From JBBIPA01 sp963775935 (lineage in GTDB: Bacteria; Chloroflexota; Dehalococcoidia; GIF9; UBA5629), in NCBI GenBank assembly GCA_963775935.1, contig CAVZKR010000004.1, positions 372,001-436,000 of the forward strand: a stretch of 64,000 nt of DNA, in the 5' to 3' direction. Under the pieces are notes generated by a model, which was not told the DNA's origin, made no database searches, and saw only the letters and a program-made list of their open reading frames with translations. Positions 1-8,853 of this stretch are shown piece after piece. Both the position numbers and the translations under genes were made by a program. The stretch's first letter is position 1. Each line of letters opens with the position of its first letter.

Positions 1-162
1 CAGCACCACAGCACCAGGAGTCGTGCCAAATTTGGAATGGTCAGGCCCATGCTCAGCCGCGAGTTGGAAGGCGTAAGAATGCAGGACAGCAGGCTCCTGA
101 GAGATGAATTGGGAACCAACAATGTCTTCTAATTCCCGATAAGCTTCCGTTAAAAATGCCAT
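1..162 (-). CDS. FAD-binding oxidoreductase, N-terminal part (runs off the window)
   Basis: Only the first 54 codons are in the window; the gene continues past position 1. The ATG at 160-162 follows a strong ribosome site (AGGAGG, about 171-177). The residues begin MAFLTEAYRELEDIVGSQF and later contain TTPGAVVL, as expected just before the FAD-binding PP-loop of GlcD/vanillyl-alcohol-oxidase-type flavoproteins. It lies 18 bp downstream of the Fe-S protein on the same strand, so the order is FAD oxidase, Fe-S protein, FAD oxidase in one operon. The likely role is a flavin subunit oxidising a hydroxy-acid or alcohol and passing electrons to the Fe-S subunit. The family call rests on a short stretch and the neighbours. 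Confidence 0.6.
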   Translation of the reverse strand, partial: MAFLTEAYRELEDIVGSQFISQEPAVLHSYAFQLAAEHGPDHSKFGTTPGAVVL

Positions 163-180
163 GTCTGAATTCCTCCTACG

Positions 181-1455
181 CTAGATTGATTGCTGGACAA
201 GCTCAACAATATCAAATACCTTCATTTTGTCGCCTGAATTACTTATAGCATCAATGAAGTTTCTTTCACACCACGGACAGGCTGTCACTATCGCTTCACT
301 TCCAGTGGCTTTGGCTTCTTCTATTCTTTCCATTGCTGTCCAAATTGAAAAATCTGGATAGTTATCTTTTACTCCACCACCCGAACCACAACACCAGCTG
401 TATTCTTGTATCCTTTCCATCTCAACCAATGCTAAGCCCGGAATATTCCTGAGTATTTCCCTCGGTGGCTCATAGATACCGTAAGCTCCACTATATCGAG
501 GCTTTGGAGGATCATTTATCTTTAACTGCGCGAAGATTGTCTTCTTCTTGCCCTTCCAAGGTACGTATGACTCTCCCTGTCTGCCTAGATGGCATGGGTC
601 ATGGTATGTGACAGTCATCGGTACAGCTTTTTTCAATTTGAGCTTACCTTCTTTGATAAGACGTTCAATAAATTCTACCGTGTGAATAACCTCAAACTTT
701 GAACCCACGGCAGGATAAAGGCGCTTAAAAGCATGATAGCAATCAGAGCATGAAGTTACTATTGTCTTCGCACCTGCCGTAGTCCAGTTTTGGATGTTAT
801 TTTCAGCAAATTTGGTAAATTCTCCCATGTAACCCATATGATATGCTCTGCCACCGCAGCAGGACTCGTCTCTCCCCATAATGCCGATATCAACGTCTGC
901 CTTCTTCAGCAAGTTTACCGCTGTCAGGGCGACCTTTTGCAGTGTCTCATCATAGCTAAACCGGCAGCCAGCATGGAAGATGATTTCAGCTTTCTCCTCA
1001 GTAACTTTTTTAACATTCAATCTTTCAGCCCATTTTCCACGGTCGGATTTTAGCTTCCCCACTATCATGGTATCCTCTTTTTTCAGGTTATCAATTACAG
1101 GTATATTCTGGGGGAGTATTTGCCCCACTTCAACGAGCTTAGCTCTCATCTCAAGCATTACATCCAGCGGTTCCACATCGTAGCGGCAAATCTTGCAAGC
1201 GACATCACAGGAGCCACAGGTCAGACAGCTGTAGACAATATCCACGAATTTATCACTGAACTCTATCCTGCCATCTAAAAGGGCAAGACCTGCTGCCAAT
1301 CTACCACCTGCCGAGTAGGTATGAAAATTGTAGTACGCTATGCTAGGACAACCATTTTGGAATCTCCAGCTCTTTATGTGATCCTGTGGAATAAACTTGC
1401 AGTATGAACATCTACTGCACCTTCCCATATTCTCTCTGTAGTCTTCTAGTGCCAC
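181..1455 (-). CDS. Fe-S oxidoreductase with two CCG domains (GlcF/HdrD-like)
   Basis: A 424-residue electron-transfer protein. Two N-terminal cysteine clusters (C13, C16, C19 with C36; then C77, C80, C83, C87) look like two [4Fe-4S] ferredoxin sites. They are followed by two CCG-type domains, seen as DESCCGGRA with HAGC, and SWCCGSGGG with HDPCHLGRQ; these bind Fe-S clusters in heterodisulfide reductase HdrD/HdrB and glycolate oxidase GlcF. The start is GTG at 1453-1455, preceded by AGGAGTGA. The gene sits 24 bp after the FAD oxidase and 18 bp before another, so it probably accepts electrons from these flavoproteins and passes them to a membrane or soluble carrier. The oxidised substrate cannot be told from the sequence. 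Confidence 0.85.
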   Translation of the reverse strand: MALEDYRENMGRCSRCSYCKFIPQDHIKSWRFQNGCPSIAYYNFHTYSAGGRLAAGLALLDGRIEFSDKFVDIVYSCLTCGSCDVACKICRYDVEPLDVMLEMRAKLVEVGQILPQNIPVIDNLKKEDTMIVGKLKSDRGKWAERLNVKKVTEEKAEIIFHAGCRFSYDETLQKVALTAVNLLKKADVDIGIMGRDESCCGGRAYHMGYMGEFTKFAENNIQNWTTAGAKTIVTSCSDCYHAFKRLYPAVGSKFEVIHTVEFIERLIKEGKLKLKKAVPMTVTYHDPCHLGRQGESYVPWKGKKKTIFAQLKINDPPKPRYSGAYGIYEPPREILRNIPGLALVEMERIQEYSWCCGSGGGVKDNYPDFSIWTAMERIEEAKATGSEAIVTACPWCERNFIDAISNSGDKMKVFDIVELVQQSI

Positions 1456-1479
1456 GTCTATTTCACTCCTTTCCTGATT

Positions 1480-2955
1480 TCATGCTGAGATACACAACTT
1501 ACCTGGGTTTAACACGTTGTTTGGATCGAATATCCCTTTTACTTTCTTTAACATAATTGTATGCTGTGCGTCTCTATTGAGAACCAAAGCTGCCCAAATA
1601 CCGTAAGGTCGAGAGAAAAAGGCCCCTTTACTGATCAAGGACTCACTAGTTCTAATATAGAGTTCCTGCAATTTAACCACCTCCTTACTACTCGCTGGAA
1701 CATAAGGTAGATTAAATTCGCAATGACAAGATACACCCTGCTGTAATGGCTGAATATAAACGCCTATATCTGATGTTGAGTAACTTGAAGCGTCTGCCGA
1801 TGAGTACATTGTCCCGACATATTCCGGCGTCTTATTGAGAGTGGTTAAAAAAAAGATATCCTGGCATCCACCTTTGTAGGTAAGCTTCCAATACGGTTCC
1901 TTTGAAGGACAGAGTATTTTATCAAGCATTTCATCGTCTTTGAGCCCGCCGATTTCCGAAAGAAGTTTAAGGCCAAATTGTTGGGTTATATCCATAATGT
2001 CTTTTTTCTGATATTCCACCCTTTCCTTGGGGAAAATATCGCGTCCAGCAATTCCAATGACGATAACCCACGGTGGAAGTTTTTCTTTAAGCTCTGCGAT
2101 TTGGTTAGCATTCTCTCCCACAATACCTGCCAAATAAGATTTGTTTAGTATTAAGAATTCGTCACCTAACCTAAGCCTCAGAATCTTGTAGGCACAATTA
2201 ATAAGGTCTTCTAGTTTTTGAGCTGGTATAAAAAAAAGCTTGTGGAACTGAGGCAATATCTCGCATTTTAGTGATGCCCAAGTGACAATGCCCATACTCC
2301 CCTGGGCACCTGAGATCAATCGATAATAGTCTAGTTGCCCAGGGCCTAAAGGAATAATTTGACTCATGCCTCGTTTCCATTGTTCTTCTAAGCTGAGGCT
2401 TTGTTCCCCCGCTTCACCCGTCCATAGTTTGCTGCCATCGCCCCAAATTACTTCAAGGCACTTTAATGGATCTAGTAAAACCCATTGGTATTTGGGAACC
2501 GTTATCGGTTCTCTCTCCAGGAAGCTGGCTATAACTGACTTATGAACACGTGGCATCAGTGGCATTGAAAGCCTCAACCCCTCTTTCGCCAGTTCTGGAT
2601 TAAGTTGCGCAAAACTTACCCCCGGCTCAATCATAGTCATCCGACTTCGGCGGTCAATTCTAATAATTCGATTCATTTGACTGAGATCTACAACAACAGA
2701 GCCTCCTACGTTCGGTACTGTATCACCATGGAAATGGGGTGGGCCGGAACTTGTCGGAATGAGAGGGGTTCTCGTTTTATTAGCCAATTTGACGATTTCC
2801 TGTATTTCATGACTATTTTTGGGCTTCACGACAAATCGCGGCTTCCTGGGTAACGCAAAACTGTGGTCTTTTGAATAAGCATCCAACACATCGGCGTCAT
2901 CCAGGACATTAGTTTTACCGACTATCTGTATTAGAGCATCCTTCATGTCAAGCAC
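1480..2955 (-). CDS. FAD-binding oxidoreductase (GlcD-like, FAD_binding_4 family)
   Basis: A 491-residue flavoprotein, first gene of the minus-strand operon. The N-terminal FAD domain has the substrate-gating stretch RTPLIPTSSGPPHFHGD (about 60-77) and GGSVVVDLSQMNRI; the middle part contains SGAQGSMGIVTWA, the usual second half of the PP-loop flavin fold; the end has FDPNNVLNPGKLC, the typical C-terminal GlcD/lactate dehydrogenase signature. Start is GTG at 2953-2955 with AAGGAGGTG upstream; an in-frame ATG at 2944-2946 is an alternative. Together with the downstream CCG Fe-S protein it resembles a glycolate/lactate-oxidase-type complex; the real substrate is unknown. The length is normal for the family. 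Confidence 0.85.
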   Translation of the reverse strand: MLDMKDALIQIVGKTNVLDDADVLDAYSKDHSFALPRKPRFVVKPKNSHEIQEIVKLANKTRTPLIPTSSGPPHFHGDTVPNVGGSVVVDLSQMNRIIRIDRRSRMTMIEPGVSFAQLNPELAKEGLRLSMPLMPRVHKSVIASFLEREPITVPKYQWVLLDPLKCLEVIWGDGSKLWTGEAGEQSLSLEEQWKRGMSQIIPLGPGQLDYYRLISGAQGSMGIVTWASLKCEILPQFHKLFFIPAQKLEDLINCAYKILRLRLGDEFLILNKSYLAGIVGENANQIAELKEKLPPWVIVIGIAGRDIFPKERVEYQKKDIMDITQQFGLKLLSEIGGLKDDEMLDKILCPSKEPYWKLTYKGGCQDIFFLTTLNKTPEYVGTMYSSADASSYSTSDIGVYIQPLQQGVSCHCEFNLPYVPASSKEVVKLQELYIRTSESLISKGAFFSRPYGIWAALVLNRDAQHTIMLKKVKGIFDPNNVLNPGKLCISA

Positions 2956-3225
2956 CTAACACCTCCTTTACCACTTAAGCAATTATTACTATTGCAGGCC
3001 TAGCTTTATTATTTCCCTGTATGTCCGTAATAATCCCCAGAACAAATTAAGTGTTTGTATATTTAACAAACCCAAATGTGAATAATAATTATATATAATA
3101 AGGATTTAGAAATACTTATGCAAAATCAGATGGCTATCTTTAATTTGACAGTTGCACTATCTGATGAGTTTAATATACCTTGATACGAATTTTGAGACAT
3201 AGACAGATGGATAAAAGCTAAAAGT

Positions 3226-4456
3226 TTGAACAGTATCTGGCAACGGCGATTGGAACAGCTCAAAGAATTCAGCACTCTCATAGTAAAAGCAACTATAAAA
3301 ATGGCATTCAAGATGGGCAAGAAAGAGGGGAGTATGTATGCAGTGGTAGAGCCTTATGTTACTGGCGCACAATTGCAGGCTGAACTAATGAAGAGGAGCC
3401 AAAATTGTAATCTGATAACTGCTGGCTCCAATTGCTCCGCGTTGCCTCTAAGCCCTGGAGGGCAAGGTATTGGATGGAGTTCAGTAAGCATGAGTAAGAA
3501 CCATCGAAATATTCTGGGTGTGGAGTGGGTTTTACCTACGGGAGATTTATTGAGATTAGGTTCTATAGGTATGGATGCAGGGTGGTTTTGTGGTGATGGG
3601 CCAGGGCCGTCTTTGAGAGGAATACTAAGAGGTGATGAGGGACCACAAGGTGGGCTAGGGGTAGTGACTAAAGCTGCGACTAAAATTTATCATTGGCCCG
3701 GTCCACCAGTGCCCTGGATTCAGGGTGTATCGCCTTCTTACGTTTTAAAGTCATTATCAGGGAAAAAGGCTTACTGTCTTTTCTTCTCTTCATGGCAGAG
3801 GCTCGCTGACGCCGGTAATAAGATCACTGAGAGCGAAATTGCCTCTATATTAGGTAAAATTCCTCCACAAATGCTGGCTTGGATCTTAGCCACAAGTAAT
3901 GAACAAGGTGCTGAGACGAATTATAGCGGAAACAGGTGGAGAGCTATTGTCATTTATTGATAATCCAGATATCCAGGGGGATCTACTATGGCATTTTATT
4001 AGAGTTAGTGCTGGCTCAAGGCAATACCTTCGTCCAACGGGAGCATTTACGGGTTGTTTTGTCACTACGGAAACTGTAGATTATGTAATGAGCACAATCG
4101 ACACTACATTTGAATTGGGGAAGAAGTTTATGGAAGATGGTTTGATTGTGGATACTGTCTCCGAGAATTGTTTTTGTCACTTTCACGAGTATGGTCATTT
4201 TGAACATGTGGAGCAAGCTGTTATGTATGACCCGATTGATTCTGGGTCAATAACGGCTGCTGAAAAACTAAGGGCAGCAGCAAATAGAGTTGGTTTGCAG
4301 AAGTGGGGAGCATTAGGACGATACAGCGGTGATAGAGCTCACGATGTGATGGGACCACAGGTATACAATTACCACCTATGGCTACGCAAGATTAAGAAGG
4401 CATTTGACCCCAGTATAGTATCTGACTCTAGTTTCTACATAACACCGAAACAATAA
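3226..4456 (+). pseudogene. Degraded FAD-binding oxidoreductase (5'-truncated and frameshifted)
   Basis: Two reading frames join into one GlcD-like flavoprotein. Frame one (3226-3960) carries VVEPYVTGAQLQ, ILGVEWVLPTGDLLRLGS and GDGPGPSLRGILRG; frame two (3899-4456) continues with GELLSFIDNPDIQGDLLWHF and ends in the usual FDPSIVSDSSFY. The switch lies at about 3900-3920. The part before the first motif, which should hold roughly 100-130 residues of the FAD-binding N-terminus, is missing. The only usable start is a TTG without a clear ribosome site. It probably belongs to the same family as the partial gene at 1-162, so it may be a decayed duplicate. Confidence 0.8.
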
Positions 4457-4624
4457 TGATTGAATGTGATTTGTATCGGGAGCCCCATCCTACACAATAA
4501 TATTATGCTGAGAGTACAGAGAGATATGGGCAGGATATAGCATCGGGTGATAAATTTGACAGAAGGGGCTTTTTTGAAATCGTATAATTATTGCGGGTAG
4601 GCCAAGAAAAAAAGGAGTGTTAGT

Positions 4625-5812
4625 ATGCATGATTTTATCAGCGTAAAGATTCCAGATAGTATCATAGGTCTTGGTGCCATCAATAAGCTGGGAGAGTTAG
4701 TTAAGAAATTCGAAGCATGTAAGGTACTAGTAGTTACTGATACGGGGATAGTGGAATCTGGCATTGTAGACAAGATCAAAGCATCTTTGGAGAAGGCAAG
4801 ATGTAATTTTGATATCTATGATCAATGTGAACCAGAGCCATTATATAGCTCTCTTATAAAACTGGCAGACAGGGCAAGGGCAGGTAAGTATGATCTCCTG
4901 ATAGGTGTGGGTGGTGGAAGTGTTATGGATGCCACAAAGGTTGCAAGTCAACTAGCCCTCAATGAAGGTGTGGTGGTCCATGATTTAATGAGTGGCAAAG
5001 CTGTGAAGAACGTTTTGCCCAAAGTTCTGGTTCCTACTACTGCTGGTACAGGATCCGAATGGAGTAATGTGGCTGTTGTTTATGACGATAAGGCAGATAA
5101 AGAAGTAAACATGACAAAGGTATATATTTCGGCACAAAACTTCGCTAATGCAGTGGTAATAGACCCGGAGATCACCATTAATTTGCCTCAAAGAATTACC
5201 GCTGATACTGGCATGGATGCCCTAACTCATGCTATTGAGGCATATACTTGCCGGTTAGCCAACGTTATTTCCGACATGTTTGCCGGGACTGCAATAAAAC
5301 TGATCGCTCAAAATCTGCGTTTAGCCTATAGCAAAGGTAAGAATGATACTCAAGTACGGTATAACATGTCAGTTGCTGCTTCGCTTGCTATGAGTGCGTC
5401 GGTAATGTCTGGCTTGGGAATGGCGCATTTTGCCAATGGGCCGTTGGGTAAAAAAGCTAAAGTGTCTCATGGTGCGGCATGTACTTTAATGCTACCCCAT
5501 GTGATGAAATTTAACCTGGTAGCCAACCCAGCAAAGTTTGCACAGATTGCAGAGATGATGGGTGAGAACATCGATGGCCTTTCAGTAATGGATGCTGCCC
5601 AAAAATCAGTCGAAGCAGTGAAACAGCTAGCTGGAGACCTTGGTATGCAGCAAAACCTGGCTGATACCAAAATGAGCGATACAGATATCGCTTCGATGGT
5701 TGAAAGCGTACATAAGCATACCGGGCCAGTGATTAATATGATGAACACCAGGGATGTCACTCCAGATGATACCAAGAGACTTTTTATACTGGCAATTCGA
5801 GGAAATAGTTAA
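4625..5812 (+). CDS. Iron-containing alcohol dehydrogenase
   Basis: A 395-residue type III (Fe-ADH) dehydrogenase, expected to interconvert an alcohol and an aldehyde with NAD(P). The nucleotide site is GVGGGSVMDATK, followed by PTTAGTGSEWSN. Four metal ligands can be placed: D and H in TGMDALTHAIEAY, H in GMAHFANG and H in VSHGAAC, with the same 14-residue spacing between the last two as in E. coli FucO. The second histidine of the FucO GLVHGMAH motif is glycine here. The ATG follows AAAGGAG. A truncated relative lies at 20719-21093. It stands alone between two pseudogenes, so its pathway partner is not evident. Confidence 0.9.
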   Translation: MHDFISVKIPDSIIGLGAINKLGELVKKFEACKVLVVTDTGIVESGIVDKIKASLEKARCNFDIYDQCEPEPLYSSLIKLADRARAGKYDLLIGVGGGSVMDATKVASQLALNEGVVVHDLMSGKAVKNVLPKVLVPTTAGTGSEWSNVAVVYDDKADKEVNMTKVYISAQNFANAVVIDPEITINLPQRITADTGMDALTHAIEAYTCRLANVISDMFAGTAIKLIAQNLRLAYSKGKNDTQVRYNMSVAASLAMSASVMSGLGMAHFANGPLGKKAKVSHGAACTLMLPHVMKFNLVANPAKFAQIAEMMGENIDGLSVMDAAQKSVEAVKQLAGDLGMQQNLADTKMSDTDIASMVESVHKHTGPVINMMNTRDVTPDDTKRLFILAIRGNS

Positions 5813-5922
5813 AATTATCGGAGAAGGTGACCAGGCAGTGACCACTACTGGTAAAAATATAGGCAGCAGTGTTAGATAATTACGTACTAGGTCAACAATT
5901 CCTCTGTTCTATTATATAGGTC

Positions 5923-5951
5923 TTGACAAATCGCTTTTATAGTATCATTAT
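5923..5951 (+). promoter_or_regulatory. Candidate sigma-70 promoter
   Basis: TTGACA (5923-5928), 17 bp, then CATTAT (5946-5951). It lies about 155 bp upstream of the amidohydrolase remnant and would have driven that gene. The -35 box is perfect and the -10 box is a fair match. There is no experimental support. Confidence 0.45.
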
Positions 5952-6108
5952 TCGAGGATAGATATTATGGCAAAGCCTTATCAATCCAGCGTTCAACAGC
6001 TAAAAGCTAGACCGACTTTACGGACGAAACGACTACTTAATATAATGCTGAATTTGAGTATATAAGCCTAAATAATTGTTTACTATAGAGTCTACAAAGG
6101 AGAAAAAC

Positions 6109-7001
6109 ATGGGTAATTCTAATTTAGTCATTGACGTTCACAGCCATTTTATGCCTGAAGATATTGCTACAAATCGAACTGTAGCAGACGGGATTAATTT
6201 TATGGCTATAATGCAAGGCAGGCGGGCTCATATGTCACTGAAGATGATGGACATTGAAAACCGCTTGCAGGCTATGGATGAAGCTGGGATAGATATGGCT
6301 GTGTTGAATAATTCAGCAGAAAGCCCACAGGGCGTATCTATCTGCCGACAGATCAATGATGGCTATGCTAAAATCGAGAGGGAATATCCTAAAAGATTTA
6401 TTTGTTGCGCTCACATCCCGCTAGAAGGAAGTGCACAAGCCATTCATGAATTAAAGCGTGCTGTAAGTGAATATGGATTTAAAAGTGTAGCTTCAATATC
6501 TTCAGCATCACAGATGAGACTTGACTCAAATGAACTGTTTCCGCTCTATGAAGTAATTTGTAAATTAGATATACCCATACTTATGCATCCCTCTGTTCGA
6601 GTTCCTATATGGGGGGGTAATTAGAATATGAGTAGGCATATATCACGTGAATATGATATATTGAAAGCTACTGTAGAAGTCATGTACGGGGTTTTAAGAA
6701 TATTCCCAGATCTTAAATTCGTGATTCCCCATCATGGTGGAGGTATGCCTTATTTAAAAGGGCGAATAATGAGTAATTTTGAACCAGATAATCACAGTGT
6801 TCAAGAAGAACTACTTTGATTACCCAAGACACCAAAGGAACTGAAAGAACTAGGTTTTGTTTCAGAACAGATTCTCCATTTGAGATCCATGCAGCTAAAG
6901 ATATAAAGGTCTTTATTAAAGGAATAAAGAATCTGGATATTTCCGAAACGGCTAAACATAACATACTAGGGAGAAATATTAAAAGGCTTTTTAAAATATA
7001 A
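6109..7001 (+). pseudogene. Broken amidohydrolase (amidohydrolase_2 / ACMSD-like)
   Basis: The intact gene would have been a TIM-barrel metal-dependent hydrolase or decarboxylase. The ATG at 6109 follows AAAGGAG. The first metal motif is present (VIDVHSHFMPEDI), then LMHPSVRVPIWGGN. The frame is cut by TAG at 6622-6624 but continues in the same frame with ILKATVEVMYGVLRIFPDLKF and VIPHHGGGMPYLKGR. After TGA at about 6817-6819 the C-terminus reappears in another frame (6816-7001) as TDSPFEIHAAKDIKVF and SETAKHNILGRNIKRLF. A nonsense mutation plus a deletion or frameshift make it non-functional. It lies just before a TRAP transporter that may once have supplied its substrate. Confidence 0.85.
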
Positions 7002-7109
7002 AAAACATAAAAAGGGAGGTGATCGTTATTGAATGCATTTTGGTAATATCTAAAAGGAATTGTAGTCGTTCATTTGTTGGGTAATTTATATTGTCAAGAG
7101 GAGGTTATA

Positions 7110-8207
7110 ATGAATAAAAGATGGTTTGTGCTCATAGTCGTTGTATGTATGATTGTGGCGCTCTTAATTCCCGCCTGTGCCACCCCTGCTCCAGCTCCCG
7201 TTCCCACCCCAGCTCCAAGTCCAGCTCCGACCCCGGCTGCTAAACCAATAACCCTAAAATTAGGCTCTGATACAACACCAGCCTCCTACTATAATCAAGC
7301 TGCAGACTGGTGGTGCAAAGAGATTGCCAAAGCAACAGAGGGCCGGGTGGTAATTGACCAGTACCATAACAGTACGCTGGCAGCAGGGAACGCTGCAATT
7401 GACAGTCTTAACGGTGGTATGGTTGATATATATATTATATCTATTACGACTTTCCCAGGTATCATGCCAGTAAGCCAGGTGTTTTGTCTGCCCGGTCTTG
7501 CCTTCCCTTCGACCCCCGAGGGCAAAACAGCTTGCGCCGTCAATTATCCTCCCCTTTTTGAAAAATTTTCGGCTGTATCCAACGAGTGGAAAAACTTGAA
7601 GTGGCTGTATGCCAATCCCGGTCCCACGTTTCATATTATATCCAAGAGTAAGGAAATCCATACTCCGGCAGATATTTCCGGTTTGAAAGTAGGTGGTCTT
7701 GGCGCCAGGCAGGACATTCTGAAGGTGTTTGGCGCTGCGCCGGTGGCTGCGCCACCACCACAGTCGTATCAGATGCTGCAAACAGGAGTGGTTGACGCGT
7801 TTTGCTCGCCGTGGGTTGCGGTCAATGACTTTCAGCTCTGGGAGGTAGTAAAATACCAGGTTGATGCTGACACGGGTGAGAGTGGTATGGTTACCACTAT
7901 AAGCCAGAATTCATGGAACAAAATATCCCCAGGTGACCAGAAGATAATTATGGACCTCGCCAGCAAAGCACCAGCGAAAGCCACTGAGGCACTTATTAAA
8001 GATCAAGAAGCCGCTAAGAAAAAGTTCTTAGACTATGGCCGAACGATGATAACACTGACTGCACAAGAAAGGGCAGTATGGCAGGAGAAAACTAAGGAAT
8101 ATTGGGACGACTGGATTGCAAAAACAGAGGCTAAAGGAATAACAGGTGTAAAGGATGTTTTTAATGCTCGTAAGGCTGCTGCAGACGCAGCCTGGGCAAA
8201 AAAGTAG
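7110..8207 (+). CDS. TRAP transporter substrate-binding lipoprotein (DctP family)
   Basis: A 365-residue extracytoplasmic binding protein of a tripartite ATP-independent periplasmic transporter. It has a signal peptide with a hydrophobic core (residues 6-20) and a lipobox ending in C23 (LIPAC), followed by a Pro/Ala-rich tether up to about residue 45. The DctP fold is recognisable by FPGIMPVSQVFCLPGLAF, HTPADISGLKVGG and GVVDAFCSPW. The start at 7110 is chosen because GAGGAGG lies just upstream and the signal peptide begins there. The likely cargo is an organic acid, as in most DctP proteins; nothing here names it. dctQ and dctM follow on the same strand. Confidence 0.92.
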   Translation: MNKRWFVLIVVVCMIVALLIPACATPAPAPVPTPAPSPAPTPAAKPITLKLGSDTTPASYYNQAADWWCKEIAKATEGRVVIDQYHNSTLAAGNAAIDSLNGGMVDIYIISITTFPGIMPVSQVFCLPGLAFPSTPEGKTACAVNYPPLFEKFSAVSNEWKNLKWLYANPGPTFHIISKSKEIHTPADISGLKVGGLGARQDILKVFGAAPVAAPPPQSYQMLQTGVVDAFCSPWVAVNDFQLWEVVKYQVDADTGESGMVTTISQNSWNKISPGDQKIIMDLASKAPAKATEALIKDQEAAKKKFLDYGRTMITLTAQERAVWQEKTKEYWDDWIAKTEAKGITGVKDVFNARKAAADAAWAKK

Positions 8208-8229
8208 TTCGCTAGCGACCAGTAATAGA

Positions 8230-8266
8230 GGTGAGGCTTTGGGGAATGTGTACACTTAGCCTCACC
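8230..8266 (+). promoter_or_regulatory. Stem-loop between dctP and dctQ
   Basis: A perfect 9-bp inverted repeat, GGTGAGGCT (8230-8238) and AGCCTCACC (8258-8266), encloses a 19-base loop. No T-run follows, so it is not a standard terminator. Hairpins between the binding-protein gene and the permease genes commonly stabilise the upstream message or attenuate the downstream genes; that role is inferred. Confidence 0.6.
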
Positions 8267-8327
8267 CTTCCTGTAAATAGCCAGGATTCACTGGATGGTT
8301 TTTGGAATATAAATATGGAGGTAGTCA

Positions 8328-8853
8328 ATGCGATGGCAAGCGAACCTTGTGAATTTGGCTAGGCGAACCGAGTCAGTACTTAATCTAACAAGCAAAGTAG
8401 CGGCATATATAGCTGTCGTTTGTCCTGGGTGCAATGACGTTGCTGACGACAGCCGATGTTATCGGTCGGTATTTTTTTTCCAAACCAATACCAGGGACTT
8501 GGGAGCTTGTCGGTCTTCTACTGGTTTTTGCCGGTACCTGGGGGTGGGGCTATTGCCAGAAGGAAAAGATGCATGTCAGTGTTACTGTGATTACAGACCA
8601 TTTCCCACGGATGGTTAAATTAATTTTTGGAATCGTGACGTATCTGCTGGGTCTCGCTGCATTTTCTCTGATGTGCTGGCGAATGTGGGTAAAGACCATA
8701 AATTATTTTTCTATGGGGAGCAGAGGCTTAACCCAAACTCTGGAAATACCTTTCTATCCATTTATGTTAGCACTGGCGATTAGCGCCGGGATAATGGCAT
8801 TGATACTTCTCATAGACCTGTTACATTACTTGGCTGAGGTGGTGCGGAAATGA
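8328..8853 (+). pseudogene. TRAP transporter small permease DctQ, frameshifted
   Basis: The start at 8328 (ATG after TATGGAGG) gives RTESVLNLTSKVAAYIAVV, the expected N-terminus and beginning of membrane helix 1. The frame then breaks, and the rest continues one frame over as LGAMTLLTTADVIGRYFF through four helices to 8853. One extra base at about 8420-8424 (GTCGTTTGTCC) accounts for it. An internal ATG at 8434 could make a 139-residue product lacking part of helix 1. The stop overlaps the dctM start (ATGA, 8850-8853), so the gene was translationally coupled. It is either a true lesion or a single-base assembly error. Confidence 0.75.

Noticed and set aside
3053..3071. GTTTGT/ACAAAC inverted repeat between the divergent FAD genes
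   Set aside because: Six-bp arms in AT-rich sequence are likely by chance; no second copy was seen.
5967..6065. 32-codon open frame behind the TTGACA promoter
   Set aside because: No ribosome site, no recognisable family and basic random-looking composition; probably leader sequence of the amidohydrolase remnant.
6622..6624. Possible pyrrolysine (TAG) in the amidohydrolase
   Set aside because: The gene has a second lesion and a deletion farther on, so ordinary decay explains the stop.
8405..8440. Programmed frameshift in dctQ
   Set aside because: No slippery heptamer or downstream structure is visible, and such control is not known for dctQ.
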